From assembly GCA_011390955.1 (NCBI GenBank), contig JAABRM010000045.1, forward strand, positions 1 through 58,929: a stretch of DNA of 58,929 nt, in the 5' to 3' direction. The notes under the pieces are model-generated. The model was not told the DNA's origin and searched no databases. It saw only the letters and a program-made list of their open reading frames with translations. A program made the translations under genes and the position numbers. Below, in pieces: positions 45,800 through 54,114 of this stretch. The DNA comes from Oscillatoriales cyanobacterium. GTDB lineage: Bacteria > Cyanobacteriota > Cyanobacteriia > Cyanobacteriales > Laspinemataceae. Every line of letters starts with the position of its first letter. The first letter of the stretch is position 1.

Positions 45800-46147
45800 T
45801 TGCAATTACCAAGTCGAAATAATGCTTTTATTCAGCCTTCCAAGTTGACTGGCTATTTGCTTTCAGAGATTCATCCAGTTGGCAAATCAAAAGCTAAGTT
45901 TTTTCGTGATTTGGGGTTTAATGACGCCAATGTACTTCAGTTAGAAAGCGAGTTATTAAAAATTGCTCGTTTCTGCGAAGTTACAGAAGTTATGACCAAT
46001 CAACATGGGAATAAGTATGTCATAATTGGATCTATTGATACTCCTTGTGGTAAAAGTGTAACTGTTTTGACGGTATGGATTATTAATGCTGGTAAAGAAA
46101 ATCCGCGATTTGTCACCGCTAGACCATTTTTAGAAAGTAAGGGATAA
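45800..46147 (+). CDS. DUF6883-family small protein (copy 2)
   Basis: This 115-aa paralogue of the 6434 gene shares HPVGKSKAKFFRDLGF with HPDGKSKAKFFLKFGF and the ending PRFVTARPF. It begins with TTG behind GAGGGG (about 7 nt spacing), so the rare start is well supported here. A DUF4926 gene follows after 7 nt. It lies on the plus strand inside the minus-strand DISARM array, between drmMI and the ATPase/nuclease genes. It is a candidate toxin or immunity component; nothing in the sequence fixes the activity. Confidence 0.8.
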   Translation: MQLPSRNNAFIQPSKLTGYLLSEIHPVGKSKAKFFRDLGFNDANVLQLESELLKIARFCEVTEVMTNQHGNKYVIIGSIDTPCGKSVTVLTVWIINAGKENPRFVTARPFLESKG

Positions 46148-46154
46148 CATAAAT

Positions 46155-46478
46155 ATGCTGAAAGAGTTAGATGTGGTGATTTTAACCAACGATCTGCCAG
46201 AACATGATTTAAAAAAAGGCAGTCAAGGGGCGATCGTGCATTGTTATGAAGACGAACAAGCATTTGAAGTAGAATTTTTGAGTGAAACCGGGGAATTTAT
46301 CGCCTTGTTAACCTTGGATAGAAATCACATTCAACCAGAACGAGAAATGATTAAACATCGAGTGGTTGAGTTGATTGATGCTTTCCCGGTTGAATTGTTG
46401 GCAGAAGTCCGAGATTTTGCTGAGTTTTTGCAATATCAGCGGCAAAATTTTGTAGGGGCAAAGCATTCCGGCAGATAG
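46155..46478 (+). CDS. DUF4926 protein with a DUF2281-like, repeat-truncated tail
   Basis: Residues 1-70 match the DUF4926 pattern (ELDVVILTNDLPEHDLKKGSQGAIV, FEVEFLSETGEF) and the copy at 6782. Unlike that copy, it continues with HRVVELIDAFPVELLAEVRDFAEFLQYQRQ, which looks like the start of a DUF2281/VapB-type antitoxin. The last residues VGAKHSGR are encoded by a family E repeat (GTAGGGGCAAAGCATTCCGG) that provides the stop. The gene thus seems to be a fusion of two small proteins cut by a repeat insertion. An internal ATG before IKHRVVEL could be the old start of the second part. Confidence 0.75.
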   Translation: MLKELDVVILTNDLPEHDLKKGSQGAIVHCYEDEQAFEVEFLSETGEFIALLTLDRNHIQPEREMIKHRVVELIDAFPVELLAEVRDFAEFLQYQRQNFVGAKHSGR

Positions 46479-46670
46479 TTCAGAAACCGGGTTTCTTTTT
46501 GTATCCCACAGATAACTGTCATATCCCGAATAGAAACCCGGTTTCTTGAGTTAACTGTGGGGACTCAGAAACCGGGTTTATTGATTAATTTGTGATTTTT
46601 CCCCAAATTTACCCAGAAACCCGGTTTCTTGGGTTATAATAAAAATTAGTTAAAATTTCCCAATAAATAG
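46479..46670. repeat. Family D repeats between the DUF4926 and DUF433 genes
   Basis: Four AGAAACC/GGTTTCT palindromes, two of which form a 65-bp pair with a TTGTGATTTTTCCCC core (about 46565-46631). Confidence 0.75.
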
Positions 46671-46675
46671 TAACA

Positions 46676-47014
46676 ATGACTCTAAAAGATTTAGAACGGG
46701 AATTGTTAGCTTTAAATTCCCATGAGAAAGCCCAAATTATTCAATTGTTAGTCCGTAGCTTAAGCAATGTTTGGCAAGGGATTGAGAAAACCCCTGGAGT
46801 TTGTGGAGGTGATGCGCGAATTGCTAATACTCGTATCCCTGTTTGGTCGTTGGTGAATTATCGTCGTTTAGGGGCTTCCGACCTACAAATATTACAAGAT
46901 TTTCCTCAATTAAACGCCGAAGATTTAGTCAATGTTTGGGCGTATGCGGACAATCACCAGGAAGAAATTGATGCCGCGATTAAGAGAAATGAGGATAACG
47001 ACGAAACTGAATAA
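46676..47014 (+). CDS. DUF433 antitoxin-like protein
   Basis: This 112-aa protein ends in a DUF433 domain: CGGDARIANTRIPVWSLVNYRRLGASDLQILQDFPQLNAEDLVNVWAY is the winged-helix-like signature. The first 40 residues form an additional helical segment (LKDLERELLALNSHEKAQIIQLLV), as in VapB45-type antitoxins. The partner is the DUF5615 PIN-like gene that follows. A family D repeat (47021-47086) now separates the two, whereas such pairs normally overlap or nearly touch. Together they form a VapBC45-like toxin-antitoxin locus. Confidence 0.82.
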   Translation: MTLKDLERELLALNSHEKAQIIQLLVRSLSNVWQGIEKTPGVCGGDARIANTRIPVWSLVNYRRLGASDLQILQDFPQLNAEDLVNVWAYADNHQEEIDAAIKRNEDNDETE

Positions 47015-47020
47015 AATGTT

Positions 47021-47086
47021 TCAGAAACCGGGTTTCTTAATTAATCTGTGATTTTGTCCCCAAGTTTACGCAGAAACCCGGTTTCT
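47021..47086. repeat. Family D element inserted at the toxin start
   Basis: CAGAAACCGGGTTTCT and CAGAAACCCGGTTTCT bound a core with TCTGTGATTTTGTCCCC. It lies immediately 5' of the conserved LYADENFP codons of the DUF5615 gene and has apparently replaced its start codon. Confidence 0.85.
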
Positions 47087-47133
47087 CTCGTCTTTATGCT
47101 GACGAAAATTTCCCTTTACCCATTGTTAAATTA

Positions 47134-47439
47134 TTGCGAGAAGCGGGTCACGATGTCCTGACCACGGAAGAGGCTGGAAATTCTGGCTTAGGAATTCCTG
47201 ATGAAGAGGTTTTAGAATTTGCCATTAAAAATGAACGGGCAATTTTAACTCGAAATTGGGATGATTTTCGACGACTACACCGAGTGCAATCTGACCATTT
47301 TGGGATTATTCTTTGTAAAGAAGACTTAAATATTGAACGACAAGCGGCAAGTATTAATGACGCAATTATGGGTCAAGAAACTTTGCGTTTTCAGTTAATT
47401 AAAATTATTCGTCCTCAGAAACCCGGTTTCTTGGGTTAA
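47134..47439 (+). CDS. DUF5615 PIN-like toxin, disrupted at both ends by repeats
   Basis: The conserved region begins at 47092 with LYADENFPLPIVKLLREAGHDV, whose DEN acidic residues are part of the PIN-like active site. The frame upstream contains no ATG, GTG or TTG because a family D element ends just before it. The first usable start is the TTG at 47134, which omits the acidic motif. The interior is normal (LTRNWDDFRRLH, FGIILCK). The last residues QKPGFLG come from another family D repeat that supplies the stop. Probably inactive unless an unusual start such as ATT is used. Confidence 0.75.
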   Translation: MREAGHDVLTTEEAGNSGLGIPDEEVLEFAIKNERAILTRNWDDFRRLHRVQSDHFGIILCKEDLNIERQAASINDAIMGQETLRFQLIKIIRPQKPGFLG

Positions 47440-47868
47440 CTGCGGGTGTTTAGTTAATTTTTTCCCACAAACGTAGGGTGTGTTAGGTGCGGCGACAATG
47501 TAATTTATTAACCATTATATCAAAATCCGCACCGTAACGCACCATATTATTTTTTTACCACAAAGAGACACAAAGATATTTTGTAGGGGCAAAGCATTCC
47601 GGCAGATAAATTATTGCTGAAAACGTTAACCTGAATACCGGAATGCTTCGCCCTAACACCACAGCGAGGGCGAAGCATTCCGGTAAATAAATTGTCGTTT
47701 ATATATTAAATTAACTGCCGGAATGCTTTGCCCCTACAAAATGAAAATTCAATAAAAATTTACAATGAGGGCGAAGCATTCCGGTATTTAAATTGTCGTT
47801 TATATATTAAATTAACTGCCGGAATGCTTCGCCCCTACATATCCCGAATAGAAACCCGGTTTCTTGAG
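47440..47868. repeat. Family E and F repeat block
   Basis: One family F copy (47472-47543) is followed by five to six inverted CGAAGCATTCCGG / CCGGAATGCTT pairs with TAAATTGTCGTTTATAT spacers. No gene. Confidence 0.75.
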
Positions 47869-47870
47869 TA

Positions 47871-48455
47871 TTAGTTGCCGATTAAGCGGTTAAATAATAA
47901 GGTACTAGGTGAATATATTTTTAACATATTTTCTGGCCGATCGCATTTTTGGGGCGATGGTTTTTCCCGGGTCGATCGCTTAGGGATATTGATATGTTTC
48001 AGGCTAACAAACCGATATTCATACCCGGTGAGAAAATTTGGGCTGTCCCAAAATAGCTGACCAATTTTCTGACAATAGGCGATTAAGCATTCTGCCCCCT
48101 TAAGTTGTTGAATTACTTCCTTTTCTATGGCTTTACCCGCTTTCATTTCAATAAAAATCATAAATTTTTGCTGATTTTTTTGCTGATTTTTTTGCTGACT
48201 ATCATCGGAAATTAAAATATAGTCAGCCCGTTTACATTCTCCCTGGTTTCCCTGAAAAAAATCTTTCAGGGTCGGAAACTTATCAGATTTAATCACTAGG
48301 GTATTTTTTGGCACTTGGATAATCGGAACTTGGTAGTTTATGCCATGATCTTCCGTTAAAATAACTTGGAATTTATCATATTTTTGAATTAAGGGTACTT
48401 TAGCACTATCTTGAATCAGGCGATCGAGCATATTTAGGTCTGCCGAATCATACAT
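47871..48455 (-). CDS. Candidate PD-(D/E)XK nuclease
   Basis: This 194-aa protein has no family I can name. The stretch CKRADYILIS, a Gln/Lys linker and FMIFIEMKAGKAIEKEVIQQLKGAE fit the D-(x)n-E-x-K core of PD-(D/E)XK nucleases, with a following helix. The linker QQKNQQKNQQK comes from a 12-bp tandem repeat at about 48172-48204. The gene starts one base after the stop of the ATPase gene, so the two are translationally coupled. ATPase plus nuclease pairs are typical of defence systems such as Septu, Gabija or PARIS, but this pair is not one I recognise. Confidence 0.65.
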   Translation of the reverse strand: MYDSADLNMLDRLIQDSAKVPLIQKYDKFQVILTEDHGINYQVPIIQVPKNTLVIKSDKFPTLKDFFQGNQGECKRADYILISDDSQQKNQQKNQQKFMIFIEMKAGKAIEKEVIQQLKGAECLIAYCQKIGQLFWDSPNFLTGYEYRFVSLKHINIPKRSTREKPSPQKCDRPENMLKIYSPSTLLFNRLIGN

Positions 48456-48456
48456 A

Positions 48457-49839
48457 TTACTCGCCCCAAATAATCTGTTCTTGAATGCGGTTCATATCCG
48501 CGATCGCGCTATCAAAACTTTTGACTTCAATGCCCAATTCTGGGCTAATATCCGCTGGGGTAAGAGTTTGGCAGCGAGTTCTTTTTTGTTTACCGTCCAG
48601 TTTCAATAATGCTGCTTCGGCAATATACACTTTGAGGCGATCGGCTGAAAGTAATTCATCAGAACCATAGCCCTCAGTTTCCGCAATTTCTTTTAAATAG
48701 GACTTATCCTGATTTAGCATAATCAGCGTATTCAACTCTTTAATCAAATAGTCACTATGGGTCGTAACAAAAACCCGAACTCCCAAATTAACTAAGCGGG
48801 CCAAAATGCGGGCAATGCGGCGTTGATTTTCCGGGTGCAGATTTAATTCCGGTTCATCAATTATCAGTAAATTTCCCGGTTGGGCAATATGCTTTAAATA
48901 AAAGCCAATATCCAACAAAGAACGCACCGCACTAGAACTTTCATCCATTGATATTTTCACTTTTTTGCCCTGGGGAATATAATAGAGTTCATCATTCTGG
49001 GTCACGAGATAATCCCCACCGATAATTTCAGCAAAACTTTTGATTAAATCCGGGTGATGTTCGGCAATAAAACTATTTTGTTTAAAAATAGTTTCTAGGT
49101 TGCGAGTAAATTCTACATTTTTTTTAATGGGTAGGGGATAATCATCATAACCTTTCAATAATAACTCCATTGGATCGACATTTTTATCCACTTGACTCAA
49201 CTCTTCTAATAGTCGGTTGCGGGCAAAATTTAACTCTTTTCTAAAAATAGCCGTGCCAGTTCTTTCCGCGCTGGCAATAAAAGGAGTTGGGAAAATATCC
49301 CCGAAAAGCACATTTTTGAGATTATCACTAATTATTTGCTTAATAATGTCGCGAGGAATTTTAATGGTTTCTTTCTTGGAAAGCAAAGTAATGATAAAAT
49401 CCGCACTATTAGCAGTTTTCACCAGAGAAAATAAGTCAATATTCGCCGATCCTATTGACTGCTGATATTCTCGCTGTATATAGTTTGGTTCAGCCGTAAG
49501 CTGGACTTGAAACTCTGTATTTTTAAACCGACTTTCTGGGGCAGCAAAAACCCTAGGCAAGAACTGCGTATATTGCTGGCAACCTTGGGCGATAATTCTA
49601 GGAATTTCTCGCCCATATTGAGAAATATCTAGATGAATTACCCCATCAGTGAGCAATTGGGTAATAATTGCATCTTGGACATCAATTGAAATTGCTTCCT
49701 GCCAGTAAAGAAGAAAACCAAATAGGGCATAAGTAGCATAAGTTTTTCCCGTATTATTGCCACCACAAATAATCGTAAAATCCCCTAGGGTAAATTCCGC
49801 TTCTTTTAAGATACCGAGGTTTTTTATTTTGATTTTCAT
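48457..49839 (-). CDS. OLD/ABC-type AAA ATPase, candidate defence sensor
   Basis: The 460-aa protein has an SMC/RecF-like ATPase: FTIICGGNNTGKTYATYALFG (Walker A, residue about 25) and LLIIDEPELNLHPENQRRI (Walker B with the signature helix, about residue 325), then VFVTTHSDYLIKEL (H-loop). No TOPRIM domain follows, so it is not a full OLD nuclease. The C-terminal 80 residues lead to the stop, and the nuclease-like gene starts one base later. It lies between drmD and drmMI in the same direction as DISARM. The start sequence ATGAAAATCAAAAT resembles the leader motif before drmB. Confidence 0.85.
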   Translation of the reverse strand: MKIKIKNLGILKEAEFTLGDFTIICGGNNTGKTYATYALFGFLLYWQEAISIDVQDAIITQLLTDGVIHLDISQYGREIPRIIAQGCQQYTQFLPRVFAAPESRFKNTEFQVQLTAEPNYIQREYQQSIGSANIDLFSLVKTANSADFIITLLSKKETIKIPRDIIKQIISDNLKNVLFGDIFPTPFIASAERTGTAIFRKELNFARNRLLEELSQVDKNVDPMELLLKGYDDYPLPIKKNVEFTRNLETIFKQNSFIAEHHPDLIKSFAEIIGGDYLVTQNDELYYIPQGKKVKISMDESSSAVRSLLDIGFYLKHIAQPGNLLIIDEPELNLHPENQRRIARILARLVNLGVRVFVTTHSDYLIKELNTLIMLNQDKSYLKEIAETEGYGSDELLSADRLKVYIAEAALLKLDGKQKRTRCQTLTPADISPELGIEVKSFDSAIADMNRIQEQIIWGE

Positions 49840-50324
49840 AATTAGGGTGTGGGGGGAAAACGGGGTTAATTAATTAATTTTTGATATTTTAGCATAAATC
49901 GATTTTTTTTTACCACAAAGACACAAAAAAACACAAAGGTAGGGTGTGTTAGGTGCGGCGACAATGTAATTTATTAACCATTATATCAAAATCCGCACCG
50001 TAACGCACCAGATTATTTTTTTATTTACCAATTTCCCATAAACGTAGGTTGTTGGTTGTTTGTTGTTTGTTGTTTGTTGTTTGTTGTTTGTTGTTGGTTG
50101 TTGGTTGTTTGTTGTTTGTTGTTTGTTGTTGGTTGTTGGTTGTTGGTTGTTTATTGTTGGTTGGTGGTATTAATTATTATATCAAAATCCGCACCGTAAC
50201 GCACCATCACCGCAATATTTAAATCATGCCAATAATCATGCTAAATGGTGTGTTACGCTGGACTATAATTTATTGGTTTTAATTCATAAATTTTGGCCAG
50301 CTAACACACCCTACCGATGGGTTA
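49840..50324. repeat. Repeat block between drmD and the ATPase gene
   Basis: One ACACAAAG segment, a family F copy (49940-50010), a long GTTTGTTG/GTTGGTTG tract (50044-50165) and a second family F copy reaching 50315. Any ATPase promoter must lie within it. Confidence 0.75.
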
Positions 50325-53300
50325 TTAACTAGAAGTCGGCCATAAATAGACGACCCCAACGGGTTCTATGCGGATGGCTTTTACTTGGTAGCTTTGTTCG
50401 ATCCGTTCCGGTTCCGTATTAATTTCTTCGGTTAGTTGGTCTAACCGAATTTCCCAGTAACGGCGATCGGCTTCTATTTGTCGCTTTTCATCGGTATTAA
50501 ATAGAGAAAGTTGATAGGCTTCGATTTTTTGTCGATCGAGGATGCGATCGCGTTGTTCGGTTAAAAGTTGCTGCATTTCTTTGGCTTCTTGTTCCCCCCG
50601 TTTGGTGAGTTCTCGAATGGCCCGATCGCTGATAATTTCTGCCCGTTTTGCCAAATGCCCTTTTAATTCGGCAACATCTTGAGAAACATAAGCCTTAAAT
50701 CGGTCTAATAACTGGTCGGGGACATTGCGTAAAAAGCGATCGCCCAGACAAGTTTCTAACTCGTCCATCACATTGGCTTTTTCGGTTTCTGACAAAGGCC
50801 GTAATTTGCCTCGCCCCCGACTTTCTGGGTTATTCCATTGGGCAGCAACGGCCAAAATTTCGTCATGGAGTCGGGCTGCGCGATCGCCATATAAAGATAA
50901 CCGCCCCAAAATAACCACTTTAGGAATAGCATCATTAGTGAAGCAAACGCAAGCGCGAGTTAACTGGTCTTGGGCAAAACCTTGAGATAAAAATCGCCCT
51001 AATAATCGCTGAACTAAACGATGTTCTAAATGTAGATGGACAACTTCCCCGTCTAAAGTTCCAGGGTCACGAAATACCACGGGACGAATCGGAGTTTCTC
51101 GGCGCCAGTCCCAGAGAGTTTTGCCCTTGGTTCGCGGCGATCGCAAACTATCAAGAGTATTTGCCCAAGTTGCATCCCCAGTTTGTTGGTCTAAGTTCGG
51201 CAAAATATAGCGATCGGCGGAATTCGGGGCAGAACTTTCAAGCTGTAAACCTTCAGCCCCCATTAACTGCAAAGAGACAGAAAGGGCATGGCGAAAATGA
51301 ATGTCATCAAGTCCTAACCATTGCCGGGACTTTTGCAAAATTTCCTCTAATTCTTCCTGCTGCTGATAGAGTTTTTGCTGTTGTTCCCGAATCGGTTCAA
51401 GTTCTCCTTGAATGACGCGAGTTTTTTCATCAAATCCGGTTTCGCTGGATTGGGCGATCGCCTCAGTAAGTTTCCCCTCTTCTTTTGCGGAAATGCCCGC
51501 ATCCAAAATTTGGGTTAAATTTTTCTCCACTACGGGGGATAAACTGCCCAACTCTTGCAAAATAGTCTGGGTTTTTTGCACCAACACATCCAAAACCCGG
51601 TCTTCGGAACGTTGCTGCAAAATAAAATAGTGACAGCGGACAATTGTCTCTCGTTGCAACTTGCGATCGATGCGACCATTGCGCTGTTCCATGCGGCTAG
51701 GATTCCAGGGTAAATCAAAGTGAAATAAATCGGCGCAATAGTTTTGTAAATTCACCCCTTCTCTCGCAGCATCGGTAGCAATTAAAATCCGTAACGGATG
51801 CTGGGCTGGATTCTCATTAAATGCTTTTTTAATCTCCTCGCGGCGATCGTCCCCAATACCCCCATGAAACGTCCCTATCCGGTCTTCGGCTTGGTCAGAA
51901 TTCGCGATCGCCTGTTTTAGCTGCTGTTCTAAATAGCGTTTAGTATCCGCATATTCGGTAAAAATCAATACGCGGCGATCGTGCCATTGCGCCCCAGGTT
52001 GCCCTAAATTAGGACAAAGGTTTTCCCGCACCCACTCAATTAATTTTACCATCCGACTATCGGACTGATAGCGGGAATTTTCCGCAATATCCGCCATAGT
52101 TGCTAATAACTGTAACTCCTGGGGAGAAAGTTGCCCCAAATCTTGAGCAATTGCCTGAGAAGCGGCGGTCATTTGGACTTCTTCTTCTACCTCCACTTCC
52201 GCTTCCTCTAAATCGGCGCGATCGTCATCACTGCTAATACTTTCCTGCAATAAAGCATAACGCCCAGAATCAGCGGAAAAAGCGGAAAAACTCGCTAAAT
52301 TAGTCGATTTTGACTTCTCTATTGCCCGTTCAATGGACTGCCGATGCACCCGCAAAGTCCGGGCAAAAGCCTCAATAGAAGACAATAGCCGTTTTTGCAA
52401 AGAAGTTAACACCAACATAGCCGTAGTTTGGGTTGACTTCTTAGCAGTTTTTAACCGTTCTTCTCGACTACTGCGATAAGCTTGCAATAATTCCGCTAAT
52501 TTTAACTCTGGGGCATCCTTGGGCAACCCATCAATTATAATCGGAATCACCTGACGTTCGGGAAAATCCGCTGGATCGATCGCCCGTAAATCTTGTTTTA
52601 ACCGCCGTACCATCACCGCTGCTAATAGTCTCTTATCGACGGAAATACCGCGACAAAACCGCTGCGGATCGAGAATTTCTAATAAGGTAGAGAAACTATT
52701 AGAATGGCCATTATGGGGGGTCGCACTTAAGAATAATTTATGCTCAAATTTCGGGGCAATTTCCCGGACAACTTTGGTTAAATGGGAATCCACGGCATAA
52801 CGAGAACTGCTAGATGGGGCCGCATGATGGGCTTCATCTAATATTAGCAAAGAACCGGCAGAAAGATTATCTTTATCTAACCAATCTCGTAAAAGAGAAG
52901 CATAAATTTCATCCCGTAATAAAGCATGAGAAATAATAAATCGGTTGTGAGTTTTCCAAGGATTAATTCCATAACCCCGTTCTCTTCTTTTACTAGCCAT
53001 AAATTCGCGATCGAAGATTTGAAACAGCAAACCAAAGCGATGTTCCATTTCTTCTTGCCATTGTTGTACCACCGAAGGAGGGCAAGAAATCACCACTCGT
53101 TTCACTTTTTGCCGCAAAATCATTTCCCGCAAAATTAAGCCCGCTTCAATGGTTTTTCCCAATCCCACATCATCGGCAATAAACAAAGAAACCCGTGGCA
53201 TTGATAAGGCTTTCCGCAGGGGTTCTAACTGATAAGTTTTAATTTGAATACCCGCCCGATAGGGAGATTGAAATAATTCTTTTTTCGTGGAAGTAACGCA

Positions 53301-53567
53301 ATTCCAACGCAAAGTATGCAAATAAGCAGAAAAATCATCGGGGCGATCGAACCCTCTTTTTGCCACTAAATCCCAAGAGGACTCAGGCAAAATTTTGGCA
53401 TCAAGTTCTCGATGCCAAAATACGGTCAATTCTTCCCCGATCGCATCATCATCCACACAAGCTAAACTGACACTTTCATCCTTTCCTGCTTCCGTCGGTG
53501 GGATAATTTCCTGAACTAAATAATGGCGCGATCGGACTTTAACAATTTGCCCTAAAGATATATTCAT
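50325..53567 (-). CDS. drmD: DISARM SNF2-like helicase DrmD
   Basis: The 1080-aa protein is the class 1 DISARM helicase. SNF2 motifs: IADDVGLGKTIEAGLI (Walker A, about residue 132), LLILDEAHHAA (DEAH), LFLSATPHNGH (motif III), FTEYADTKRYLEQQL (motif IV), ATDAAREGVNLQ and MEQRNGRIDR (motifs V and VI). An acidic insert (DLEEAEVEVEEEVQ) lies between the lobes. The C-terminal part is long and helical. Unlike drmA and drmMI, it has no repeat inserts. The ATG is preceded directly by GTTG/CAAC repeats, without a Shine-Dalgarno sequence. It is the first gene of the island on the minus strand. Confidence 0.92.
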   Translation of the reverse strand: MNISLGQIVKVRSRHYLVQEIIPPTEAGKDESVSLACVDDDAIGEELTVFWHRELDAKILPESSWDLVAKRGFDRPDDFSAYLHTLRWNCVTSTKKELFQSPYRAGIQIKTYQLEPLRKALSMPRVSLFIADDVGLGKTIEAGLILREMILRQKVKRVVISCPPSVVQQWQEEMEHRFGLLFQIFDREFMASKRRERGYGINPWKTHNRFIISHALLRDEIYASLLRDWLDKDNLSAGSLLILDEAHHAAPSSSSRYAVDSHLTKVVREIAPKFEHKLFLSATPHNGHSNSFSTLLEILDPQRFCRGISVDKRLLAAVMVRRLKQDLRAIDPADFPERQVIPIIIDGLPKDAPELKLAELLQAYRSSREERLKTAKKSTQTTAMLVLTSLQKRLLSSIEAFARTLRVHRQSIERAIEKSKSTNLASFSAFSADSGRYALLQESISSDDDRADLEEAEVEVEEEVQMTAASQAIAQDLGQLSPQELQLLATMADIAENSRYQSDSRMVKLIEWVRENLCPNLGQPGAQWHDRRVLIFTEYADTKRYLEQQLKQAIANSDQAEDRIGTFHGGIGDDRREEIKKAFNENPAQHPLRILIATDAAREGVNLQNYCADLFHFDLPWNPSRMEQRNGRIDRKLQRETIVRCHYFILQQRSEDRVLDVLVQKTQTILQELGSLSPVVEKNLTQILDAGISAKEEGKLTEAIAQSSETGFDEKTRVIQGELEPIREQQQKLYQQQEELEEILQKSRQWLGLDDIHFRHALSVSLQLMGAEGLQLESSAPNSADRYILPNLDQQTGDATWANTLDSLRSPRTKGKTLWDWRRETPIRPVVFRDPGTLDGEVVHLHLEHRLVQRLLGRFLSQGFAQDQLTRACVCFTNDAIPKVVILGRLSLYGDRAARLHDEILAVAAQWNNPESRGRGKLRPLSETEKANVMDELETCLGDRFLRNVPDQLLDRFKAYVSQDVAELKGHLAKRAEIISDRAIRELTKRGEQEAKEMQQLLTEQRDRILDRQKIEAYQLSLFNTDEKRQIEADRRYWEIRLDQLTEEINTEPERIEQSYQVKAIRIEPVGVVYLWPTSS

Positions 53568-53735
53568 TGTTGTTTGTTGGTGGTTGTTTGTTGGTGGTTG
53601 TTTGTTGGTGGTTGTTGGTTGGTGGTTGGTTGTTGTTGGTTGTTTGTTGTTGGTTGGTTGTTGATTGTTGCCCCCCTTTGAAGGGGGGGTTGGGGGGGGT
53701 CGTTGTTGGTTGTTGGTTGTTTGTTGGTTGTTGGG
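53567..53735. repeat. TTGTTGG/CAAC simple repeat at the drmD start
   Basis: GTTG-type units run from the drmD start codon to about 53735 and are interrupted at 53670-53700 by a family B CCCCCC/GGGGGG stem. Confidence 0.88.
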
Positions 53736-54070
53736 TAGATTGTAGGGTGGGCATTGCCTACGAATATTTGCGATTAAAACGAAAAAATGTGGGCAATACC
53801 CACCCTACGAAATGGCTATTAAATTATAGCATTTTTTTGAGAAATATGCTATATTATGGTGGGCAATGCCCACCCTACCAACTATTTGCAATTACAACGA
53901 AAAAAATGTGGGCAATGCCCACCCTACGAATTACAGTTAAAACAAAAAAATGTGGGCAATGCCCACCCTACGAACTGGCTATTTACAATTAAAACAAAAA
54001 AATGTGAGCAATGCCCACCCTACGAACTTTGGTTAGAAATTAATTGTAGGGTGGGCAATGCCCACCTACG
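53736..54070. repeat. GGGTGGGCAATGCCCACCC palindromes, several copies
   Basis: Six copies of the stem TGGGCAATGCCCA occur at intervals of about 50-60 bp, separated by AAAACGAAAAAAATG-like spacers. They are related to the array at 15-186. Spacers are not unique, so this is not CRISPR. Confidence 0.85.
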
Positions 54071-54114
54071 AACTAACTACAAATAACCAACAACAATGAA
54101 CTAACAACCAACAA

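Noticed and set aside
53539-53754. 71-aa minus-strand frame rich in Thr, Asn, Gln and Pro
   Set aside because: It is translation of the GTTG/CAAC simple repeat and a family B stem at the drmD start, not a protein.
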